Origin: an uncultured Actinomycetes bacterium | Lineage (GTDB): Bacteria; Actinomycetota; Actinomycetes; Nanopelagicales; Nanopelagicaceae | Length of the DNA: 37,296 bases | Reading direction: 5' to 3' | NCBI GenBank assembly: GCA_903821145.1 | Contig: CAIJKC010000037.1 | Location: 1-37,296, forward strand | Shown: positions 25,354-31,678 of the stretch, in pieces | Layout: each line of letters starts with the position of its first letter | How positions within the stretch are numbered: position 1 is the first letter of the stretch | Translations under genes and position numbers: made by a program | The notes under the pieces: generated by a model | What the model saw: the letters and a program-made list of their open reading frames with translations, nothing else | Told to the model about the DNA's origin: nothing | Databases searched by the model: none

Positions 25354-26633
25354 GAGACACGCTGTGACTCAACAGAGATCTTCTCGTATTGGCGCGTACT
25401 CACTAAATCTCGAAGACGTTGGAAGCCATCCCAGACCTCAACATAACTTGTAGGCAAGGGACTGATTGCAACACGAACTGAGTTTGGTTCGCGGTAATCA
25501 GGAATAACGTGGGCGAATTGGCGAAGTGCGACGGCTATGCGCTTTGCATCCGGGTGCACGAGGGAGATATGGCCACCGCGCTCCTTGGGGTTGCGTGAGG
25601 TGTTGAGCGTGAAACCAAGGGGTGCAAGCCAGGCATCAAAGAGCTCGATCATCATCTGTGTGCCCTTCGCTGATTTCGCAGCGATCGCATCTATGCCTGC
25701 CTCTTCAATAATTTCAAAGGAAGCCTTGATCGCGCGCAGCCCCATGATTGATGGACTTGCGATCTGGAAGCCACGAATATCGTTGCTCTTCTCAAAGGTA
25801 GCGCCCATTGCGAATTGATCCTTCTGAGCAAACCATCCTTGGATAGGCACTTGCAGCTCGGCTTGCATCCGCTTGGCAACATAGAGCCAAGCTGGGGCAC
25901 CAGGGCCTGAATTGCCATACTTATACGTGCAACCTACTGCGAGATCGACGCCAGTTGCATCAAAGTTCATCTCAATGGCTCCAACGGCATGGGATGCATC
26001 CCAGACGACGAGTGCGCCATGAGCGCGGCAGAGATCAGTGAGCGCTTTAATATCATTACGAGCACCGGAGCGATATTGGATAACTTCAAGGGTTACAACA
26101 GCAACATCATCTGTTAGGTGTTTTTCTAAGATCTCTGGCGTGATGCGCTCATGCGCGCAGTCACTACCATCTTCATTGTTGATGGTAATTAGTTTCAAAC
26201 CCAGGCTATCTGCATATCCCTGCAAGATATAGCGATCGGTAGGAAAGTTTGCCGCATCGACGATAATCGTCTTGCGATCTGGGCGAGCGCGAAGTGCTGC
26301 TCCAATTAGTTGGTAGAAGTTCACAGATGTTGTGTCACAGGCAAGAACTTGACCTTCTGCTGCACCGAGTGCTGCGCGGCCGATAAGATTTCCAGTGGGT
26401 TGAGCTTCATCGATCCAGTGTGACCACCCTTCAACGACTTCAGTTGCCCACTCATTGACTAAGAAGTCATTGACTACTGTCACCGTCTTCTTCGGCAATC
26501 GACCTAAGGAGTTGCCATCGAGGTAACAGATCTCAGGAGTGTTGTTGATGAACTCATCTCGGAACTTTCCGAGGGGATCATTTCTATCTAATTCGAGCGC
26601 ATATTCGCGATCTGTTACTAGTGGAGTAGCCAT
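25350..26633 (-). CDS. kynU: Kynureninase
   Basis: This 427-residue PLP enzyme cleaves kynurenine to anthranilate and alanine. It has YLDGNSLGRLP near the N-terminus, the PLP-phosphate region CDTTSVNFYQ, Asp212 in WDASHAVGA and PLP lysine Lys238 in CTYKYGNSGPGAP. It is the first gene of a two-gene unit with kynA. The ATG is 6 nt downstream of a TAGGGT hexamer; the spacer AAGGAA would be too close to the ATG to act as a normal Shine-Dalgarno sequence. The product anthranilate can be recycled to tryptophan or degraded. Confidence 0.95.
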   Translation of the reverse strand: MATPLVTDREYALELDRNDPLGKFRDEFINNTPEICYLDGNSLGRLPKKTVTVVNDFLVNEWATEVVEGWSHWIDEAQPTGNLIGRAALGAAEGQVLACDTTSVNFYQLIGAALRARPDRKTIIVDAANFPTDRYILQGYADSLGLKLITINNEDGSDCAHERITPEILEKHLTDDVAVVTLEVIQYRSGARNDIKALTDLCRAHGALVVWDASHAVGAIEMNFDATGVDLAVGCTYKYGNSGPGAPAWLYVAKRMQAELQVPIQGWFAQKDQFAMGATFEKSNDIRGFQIASPSIMGLRAIKASFEIIEEAGIDAIAAKSAKGTQMMIELFDAWLAPLGFTLNTSRNPKERGGHISLVHPDAKRIAVALRQFAHVIPDYREPNSVRVAISPLPTSYVEVWDGFQRLRDLVSTRQYEKISVESQRVS

Positions 26634-26639
26634 TTCCTT

Positions 26640-26645
26640 ACCCTA
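26640..26645 (-). promoter_or_regulatory. -10 element of kynU-kynA (leaderless)
   Basis: TAGGGT on the minus strand is followed by AAGGAA (6 nt) and ATG at 26633. It is 12 bp from the opposing -10 of the ABC-F gene. Confidence 0.55.
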
Positions 26646-26657
26646 CCCCCGCTCGAA

Positions 26658-26663
26658 TAGAAT
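26658..26663 (+). promoter_or_regulatory. -10 element of the ABC-F gene (leaderless)
   Basis: TAGAAT is followed by CCCCTA (6 nt) and the GTG start at 26670. The expected -35 region would fall on the kynU -10 element and start codon. Confidence 0.6.
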
Positions 26664-26669
26664 CCCCTA

Positions 26670-28448
26670 GTGGCCGTCAAGAATCTCATTAACCTAGAAG
26701 CGGTCTCCAAATCCTTTGGTATTAAGCCACTTCTGGAGAGCGTCTCTCTCGGGATCAATGCCGGTGAACGTATCGGTGTTGTCGGGCGAAATGGTGGCGG
26801 TAAGTCCACGCTCATGAAAGTGCTCGCTGGCATCGAAGATCCAGATGAGGGTCGCGTGGCTAAAGGATCTGCTCTTGCGATGGGCATCTTGAGCCAATCA
26901 GATAGCGCCGCTGAGGGCGCCACCGTGAGAGATGTTGTTCTCGGGCAGAAAGAGAAGCATGAATGGGCATCTAGCTCAGATATCCGAGAGATCTTCACTG
27001 GCCTCTTTGGTGGCTTTGATGATCACTTATTGGATCGCGACTTTCATTCACTCAGTGGCGGTGAACGTCGCCGTGTGAACCTTGCAAAGCTACTCGTTGC
27101 CGATCTCGACCTCTTGCTTTTAGATGAACCAACAAACCATCTCGATGTTGAAGGTGTCGCCTGGCTAGCTGAGCATATTAAGTCTCGTCCCGATCTAGCA
27201 GTGATGGTTATTACGCACGATCGCTGGTTCTTAGATGAGATATCTGAACAGATCTGGGAAGTTATTGATGGCCAGATCAAAACTTATGAAGGCGGCTACT
27301 CCGCCTACGTTCTTTCCAAGGCTGAGCGCTCGCGTCAGATGAGTGTGGAAGATAGCAAGCGCAATATGTTGATTCGTAAGGAACTTGCCTGGCTGCGCCG
27401 CGGAGCTCCTGCGCGAACTGCTAAACCAAAATTCCGTATTGAAGCGGCAAATACCTTGATTGCAAATGAACCACCACCTCGTAACGAGGCAGAGCTTCTG
27501 AACTTTGCTCAGAACCGATTGGGTAACACTGTCTATGAGCTCCACCAAGCAGATATCAACGCTGGTGATAAAGAGTTACTTAAAGATATTTATTGGAACC
27601 TTGGACCCGGTGATCGCATCGGCATTGTGGGTGTGAATGGTGCCGGCAAAACGACACTTATCCGCACACTCATAGGTGAGATCAAAGTAAAGGCTGGAAA
27701 GCTTGTTACAGGAGTCACCGTAAAGCCTGCCTATCTCTCTCAGCATCTCGAGGAGCTCGATCCCACCTGGCGGGTGCTCGAAGCTGTCGAGAAGGTTGCT
27801 AACCGAGTTCAACTTGGAAATGGCAAAGAACTAAGCGCATCACAGCTCTGTGAGCGCCTCGGGTTCTCCAAAGATGCGCAGTGGACACCTGTTGGCGATC
27901 TCTCTGGTGGTGAGCGCCGACGCCTGCAACTCACGCGCCTGTTGATGGATAGCCCGAACGTCTTGATTTTGGATGAGCCAACAAATGATTTCGATGTCGA
28001 GACCCTGACTGCACTTGAAGATCTCTTGGACTCCTTCGGTGGCACAATGCTTGTCATCTCCCACGATCGTTACTTCCTCGAACGAGTCTGCGATCGCTTT
28101 GTTGGCTTGCTCGGTAACCAGAGTCTTCGTGATCTGCCAGGTGGGGTCGATCAGTACCTTCAATTACGCCGTGCCAGCAAGAACCCAGCACCCATTGCCA
28201 AGAGCAGCTCAGGTGTTGGAAACGCTGCCCAGCAACGTGATCTGAAGAAAGAGATTACCAAGCTAGATCGCCAGATTGAGAAGGCACGGATCGAACATGC
28301 AAATCTTTTGGGTGAGCAAGCAGAATATTCGATGGATTATGAGAAGTTAGCGGCGGTATCTGCGCTGCTTGAAGAGAATCTGGCTCGTAGTAGTGAACTC
28401 GAAGAGCAGTGGTTGATCGCGACGACCGCTCTAGAAGAGTTGAATTAA
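26670..28448 (+). CDS. ABC-F ATPase, Uup-like
   Basis: This 592-residue soluble protein has two ABC domains and no membrane segments. Walker A sequences are GRNGGGKS from residue 40 and GVNGAGKT at 321-328. Both signature motifs read LSGGERRR, and both Walker B regions end in LDEPTN. An interdomain linker rich in Arg/Lys and a C-terminal charged coiled coil (LKKEITKLDRQIEKARIEH) fit the Uup subgroup. ABC-F proteins act on ribosomes, in translation quality control or antibiotic protection. Uup-like members are housekeeping, so drug resistance is not inferred. GTG start set by the promoter spacing. Confidence 0.93.
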   Translation: MAVKNLINLEAVSKSFGIKPLLESVSLGINAGERIGVVGRNGGGKSTLMKVLAGIEDPDEGRVAKGSALAMGILSQSDSAAEGATVRDVVLGQKEKHEWASSSDIREIFTGLFGGFDDHLLDRDFHSLSGGERRRVNLAKLLVADLDLLLLDEPTNHLDVEGVAWLAEHIKSRPDLAVMVITHDRWFLDEISEQIWEVIDGQIKTYEGGYSAYVLSKAERSRQMSVEDSKRNMLIRKELAWLRRGAPARTAKPKFRIEAANTLIANEPPPRNEAELLNFAQNRLGNTVYELHQADINAGDKELLKDIYWNLGPGDRIGIVGVNGAGKTTLIRTLIGEIKVKAGKLVTGVTVKPAYLSQHLEELDPTWRVLEAVEKVANRVQLGNGKELSASQLCERLGFSKDAQWTPVGDLSGGERRRLQLTRLLMDSPNVLILDEPTNDFDVETLTALEDLLDSFGGTMLVISHDRYFLERVCDRFVGLLGNQSLRDLPGGVDQYLQLRRASKNPAPIAKSSSGVGNAAQQRDLKKEITKLDRQIEKARIEHANLLGEQAEYSMDYEKLAAVSALLEENLARSSELEEQWLIATTALEELN

Positions 28449-29761
28449 CCGAACTTTCGCACGGCAGCAGCAACATCGTGCACTACGCGTGGATCAAAGA
28501 CGCTTGGGATGATGAAGTTAGCATTGAGCTGATCAGCTGAAACACATTCACTAATCGCATTTGATGCGGCAACGAGCATGGCGTCGGTGATCTTGGTAAT
28601 GCGCCCATCGAGTAATCCGCGGAATATTCCTGGGAAAGCTAAGACATTATTGATCTGGTTTGGCTGATCACTGCGTCCTGTGGCAACTACAGCAGCATAT
28701 TTTCGTGCAATCACTGGATCAATCTCAGGATCTGGGTTGGCAAGGGCAAAGACAATAGATCCGGGGGCCATCGATTTCACATCTTCTTCAGTGATGACAT
28801 TAGGTGCGCTCACGCCGATGAAGATATCGGCGCCACTCATGGCATCGTGGATACTTCCGTTGTAGTCACCAACAGCGCCTTCGATATCAAATGCTTGGAT
28901 GGTTGTGGCACCTGCTGTGCGAAGGAGGTTGGCGACGGCAGTGCCAGCTGCGCCAGCTCCACTCATAACAATCTTCACAGTAGCGAGATCCTTCTTCACA
29001 AACTTGAGCGCATTCTTTAACGCTGCAAGAACAACAATCGCAGTTCCATGTTGGTCATCGTGGAAGACTGGGATATCGAGCAAGTCACGCAGACGTGCCT
29101 CGATCTCAAAACAACGAGGTGCTGAAATATCCTCTAGGTTAATGCCGCCATAGACCGGAGCGATGATCTGAACGGTGCGAACGATCTCATCAACATCTTG
29201 GGTATCGAGGCAGACTGGCCAGGCATCGACATCTGCAAAGCGCTTAAAGAGCGCAGCTTTACCCTCCATCACAGGAAGGGCTGCAGCAGGACCAATGTTT
29301 CCAAGGCCAAGAACAGCAGAGCCATCGGTGACGACTGCGACAGTATTGCGCTTGATTGTCAGGCGGCGGGCATCAGATGGATCGTTAGCAATCGCTTGGC
29401 TAATGCGGGCAACACCTGGTGTGTAGGCGCGGGAGAGATCATCGCGGGTCTTGAGTGGCACCTTTGACTGAATTTCAATCTTGCCGCCTAGGTGTAGGAG
29501 GAAGGTCCGATCAGAGACTTTGCGGACGGTGAGATCTGGGCGAAGTGAAATAGCGGCGCTAATAGCATCCGCATGGTCAGCATCTATTGCATCGCAGGTA
29601 ACATCGATGACTACACGATCAAGATGAGATTCAACAACATCGAGGGCGGTAATGCTTGCACCGGCAGCGACGATCGCATTTGTTACTTCTGCAACGGGTT
29701 GCGCCGAAGGTGGACCTTCGACTCGGATTGTTATTCCATAACCCGGGCTTGTTGATGACAT
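28445..29761 (-). CDS. NAD(P)-dependent malic enzyme with N-terminal ACT domain
   Basis: In this 438-residue protein, residues 1-85 look like an ACT regulatory domain (YGITIRVEG, SITALDVVESH). The malic catalytic domain shows SRAYTPGVARIS, VVTDGSAVLGLGNIGP, GGINLEDISAPRCFEIE and FHDDQHGTAIV. It also has a nucleotide-binding Rossmann segment IVMSGAGAAGTAVANLL. It converts malate to pyruvate and CO2, feeding biosynthesis or NAD(P)H. ACT fusion suggests allosteric control by an amino acid. It starts directly after the upp stop (TAAATG), so both genes form an operon. It overlaps the ABC-F stop by 4 bp. Confidence 0.93.
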   Translation of the reverse strand: MSSTSPGYGITIRVEGPPSAQPVAEVTNAIVAAGASITALDVVESHLDRVVIDVTCDAIDADHADAISAAISLRPDLTVRKVSDRTFLLHLGGKIEIQSKVPLKTRDDLSRAYTPGVARISQAIANDPSDARRLTIKRNTVAVVTDGSAVLGLGNIGPAAALPVMEGKAALFKRFADVDAWPVCLDTQDVDEIVRTVQIIAPVYGGINLEDISAPRCFEIEARLRDLLDIPVFHDDQHGTAIVVLAALKNALKFVKKDLATVKIVMSGAGAAGTAVANLLRTAGATTIQAFDIEGAVGDYNGSIHDAMSGADIFIGVSAPNVITEEDVKSMAPGSIVFALANPDPEIDPVIARKYAAVVATGRSDQPNQINNVLAFPGIFRGLLDGRITKITDAMLVAASNAISECVSADQLNANFIIPSVFDPRVVHDVAAAVRKFG

Positions 29762-30400
29762 TTATACAACTCCGTATAAGCGATCTCCTGCGTCACCAAG
29801 TCCTGGGACGATGTAGCCGTGCTCGTTGAGTTTAGCGTCGACAGCTCCCGTTACCAATGTGATGTTGTGATCTTTATGCGCAAAAGCGGCTTCGACCGCC
29901 GCAATTCCTTCGGGTGCGCTCAAGATTGTGATCGCAATTACTTCTGTTGCGCCACGTTCGAAGAGAAATTCCATCGCTGCAATCAACGTTCCGCCAGTGG
30001 CGAGCATCGGATCCAAGATGAAGCATTGGCGGCCTTTCAGGTTTTCTGGCAGCCGATTGGCATACGTTGATGCCTGAAGAGTCACATGGTCTCGAACCAT
30101 TCCAAGGAATCCCACTTCAGCGGTAGGAATGAGGCGGACTATACCTTCGAGCATGCCAAGGCCGGCGCGAAGAATAGGAACAACAACGGGGCGAGGTTGG
30201 GCAAGTTGGATACCCTCGAATTGTGCTACCGGTGTCATCACGGTCGCGGGAACGGTCTTAATCTCACGAGTCGCCTCATACGCGAGCAGCGTGACGATCT
30301 CCTCTGTTAACTGGCGAAAGGTTGGCGAGTTCGTCCTCTCATCACGGAGAACTGTGAGCTTGTGGCCAATCAATGGGTGCGCTGCGATGTGAATCTTCAT
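29762..30400 (-). CDS. upp: Uracil phosphoribosyltransferase
   Basis: This 212-residue salvage enzyme converts uracil and PRPP to UMP. The PRPP loop [13 protein letters not shown] begins at Asp130. The N-terminal [13 protein letters not shown] and the C-terminal [23 protein letters not shown] (uracil-binding) are classical. The malic-enzyme gene follows without a gap. The ATG is 6 nt downstream of a -10 element that overlaps the opposing promoter of the TadA-partner gene. Confidence 0.96.
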   Translation of the reverse strand: MKIHIAAHPLIGHKLTVLRDERTNSPTFRQLTEEIVTLLAYEATREIKTVPATVMTPVAQFEGIQLAQPRPVVVPILRAGLGMLEGIVRLIPTAEVGFLGMVRDHVTLQASTYANRLPENLKGRQCFILDPMLATGGTLIAAMEFLFERGATEVIAITILSAPEGIAAVEAAFAHKDHNITLVTGAVDAKLNEHGYIVPGLGDAGDRLYGVV

Positions 30401-30406
30401 ATTCTG

Positions 30407-30412
30407 AGCCTA
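30407..30412 (-). promoter_or_regulatory. -10 element of upp (leaderless)
   Basis: TAGGCT on the minus strand is followed by CAGAAT (6 nt) and ATG at 30400. Its first two bases (30411-30412) are also the first two of the opposing -10. Confidence 0.55.
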
Positions 30413-30416
30413 CTAT
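30411..30416 (+). promoter_or_regulatory. -10 element of the TadA-partner operon (leaderless)
   Basis: TACTAT is followed by GAGCAC (6 nt) and ATG at 30423. It overlaps the upp -10 by 2 bp. Confidence 0.6.
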
Positions 30417-30422
30417 GAGCAC

Positions 30423-30872
30423 ATGGCTAACGACATTGGTGTGGTTGCATGGCACGAAGATGGCCGCTGGTCGGTCGCCGAGCTTGCTACCGATGACCTG
30501 ACCGAGGTGATCGACAGGCTTAAGGGCCAGCGCACCAACGGTGGGGCAGTCGCGCTCATCTCTATTGATGAGGATTTCTTCATCGTAGCCCGTGCGCTAG
30601 GAACAACCCTTCAGATGATGATCAGCGATGTTACTTTCGCTCTGGAAAATGATCTTGCTGCAGATCTTGTTGATGTTTTAGACCTGCCATTCCCAGAAGA
30701 GGATGATGAATCACAACCTGGTGGAGATATCGATCTGCTCGTAGATCTTGGTGTGAATGTGATGGAGATCGAAGCACTCGCTTCTGACCCTGAACTCTTT
30801 CCTGATGAGGCGATCTCTGCAATCGCCCACCGCTTAGGTTTTGGTCCGCAATTCGACGAACTTTATGATTGA
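30423..30872 (+). CDS. tRNA adenosine deaminase-associated protein
   Basis: This 149-residue acidic cytoplasmic protein (many Asp/Glu, e.g. PFPEEDDES) opens with DIGVVAWHEDGRWSVAEL. It belongs to a family known almost only from actinobacteria and named for constant linkage to tadA. Its biochemical role is not established. The stop overlaps the tadA start in an ATGATTGA junction, so the proteins are made together, which supports a complex or chaperone role (inference). Confidence 0.85.
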   Translation: MANDIGVVAWHEDGRWSVAELATDDLTEVIDRLKGQRTNGGAVALISIDEDFFIVARALGTTLQMMISDVTFALENDLAADLVDVLDLPFPEEDDESQPGGDIDLLVDLGVNVMEIEALASDPELFPDEAISAIAHRLGFGPQFDELYD

Positions 30873-31317
30873 TTATAAGAAGGCGATGCTTGAAGCCCTT
30901 GAGGTTGCAGAGTCTGCAACTGCAAGTGGTGATGTCCCGGTAGGTGCGGTGGTCTTTAGCGCTGATGGTCAATTGGTTGGCGTCGGACACAACCTTCGTG
31001 AACGAGACTGTGACCCCACAGCACACGCTGAAATTATTGCAATGCGCGAAGCAGCTTTGAAAGCTGGCACCTGGCGCTTAGATAATCACACACTCGTTGT
31101 CACACTCGAACCTTGTGCGATGTGTGCTGGTGCAATAGCTCAATCACGTATGAAGACTCTGGTCTTTGGGGCATGGGATGAGAAGGCAGGCGCTGTTGGT
31201 TCGGTCTGGGATATCTTGCGTGATCCCCGCGCCTTGCACCAGGTCGAAGTGATATCAGGGATCATGGAAGCTGAATGTGCAGAGCTCTTAACGACCTTCT
31301 TTAAGCAACAACGTTAG
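30865..31317 (+). CDS. tadA: tRNA-specific adenosine deaminase
   Basis: This is a 150-residue zinc deaminase from ATG 30865, which is preferred over 30841 because MIDYKKAMLEAL begins the first helix and overlaps the upstream stop. The active site is His54-Ala-Glu56 (HAE) with Cys84 and Cys87 in PCAMC. It deaminates the wobble adenosine of tRNA-Arg(ACG) to inosine, which is essential in most bacteria. tRNA-Ser(CGA) follows 16 bp after its stop. Confidence 0.95.
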   Translation: MIDYKKAMLEALEVAESATASGDVPVGAVVFSADGQLVGVGHNLRERDCDPTAHAEIIAMREAALKAGTWRLDNHTLVVTLEPCAMCAGAIAQSRMKTLVFGAWDEKAGAVGSVWDILRDPRALHQVEVISGIMEAECAELLTTFFKQQR

Positions 31318-31320
31318 CTG

Positions 31321-31326
31321 TAGGCT
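31321..31326 (+). promoter_or_regulatory. Possible -10 element of tRNA-Ser(CGA)
   Basis: TAGGCT ends 7 nt before the mature tRNA 5' end at 31334, the same spacing that sets the leaderless mRNA starts. Read-through from tadA is the alternative. Confidence 0.35.
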
Positions 31327-31333
31327 CGCCCAT

Positions 31334-31423
31334 GGTGGCGTGTCTGAGCGGCCGAAAGAGCACGCCTCGAAAGCGTGAGTGGGGGAAACTCCACCGTGGG
31401 TTCAAATCCCACCGCCACCGCCA
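31334..31423 (+). tRNA. tRNA-Ser (anticodon CGA)
   Basis: This is a 90-nt class-II tRNA. The acceptor GGTGGCG pairs with CGCCACC. The anticodon stem CACGC/GCGTG holds the loop CTCGAAA with anticodon CGA at 31368-31370, reading UCG. It has a long variable arm (GTGGGGGAAACTCCAC), the T-loop TTCAAAT, discriminator G and encoded CCA. Confidence 0.97.
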
Positions 31424-31439
31424 GCTTTCTTTCTTTTGA

Positions 31440-31445
31440 TATTCT
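31440..31445 (+). promoter_or_regulatory. -10 element of the 73-residue ORF (leaderless)
   Basis: TATTCT is followed by AAGACCC (7 nt) and ATG at 31453. It is the main support for the small ORF being a gene. Confidence 0.5.
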
Positions 31446-31452
31446 AAGACCC

Positions 31453-31674
31453 ATGATTCGCTGGCGCTTTTGGCGCAGAAAAAAGCAAGTAAAAATCTCC
31501 GCTGACGAATTATTTCGGTTAAAGCGGGAAAATGAAGAGGCGCGAAGAGGACATGGAAACCCATTTGGTAACGGCGCAGATCCGTGGACCAAAACAATAA
31601 GAACAAACGCAGTAACAAATAGTTCAACTCCAATTATCGGCAATCCACTGACTAGTGAAGAAGAAATCGATTAG
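31453..31674 (+). CDS. Small basic/acidic protein, 73 residues (unknown)
   Basis: It starts MIRWRFWRRKKQ, a strongly basic and aromatic N-terminus, then continues KISADELFRLKRENEEARRG (a likely charged helix) and a polar Gly/Asn/Thr-rich tail ending TSEEEID. There is no signal peptide or membrane span. The longer in-frame start at 31375 lies inside the tRNA and is rejected. Support comes from the well-placed promoter and from its fitting exactly between tRNA-Ser and the convergent permease gene, with only 4 bp left. No family recognised; an RNA- or membrane-surface-binding role would be guesswork. Confidence 0.5.
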   Translation: MIRWRFWRRKKQVKISADELFRLKRENEEARRGHGNPFGNGADPWTKTIRTNAVTNSSTPIIGNPLTSEEEID

Positions 31675-31678
31675 TTGA

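Noticed and set aside
26670-28448. Antibiotic-resistance ABC-F
   Set aside because: Length, linker and C-terminal coiled coil look like the housekeeping Uup group; nothing points to drug protection.
31375-31452. N-terminal extension of the 73-residue ORF
   Set aside because: It lies within the tRNA-Ser and upstream of the -10 element.
31301-31643. Minus-strand ORFs of about 110 residues
   Set aside because: They run through the tRNA-Ser gene and have no start signals.
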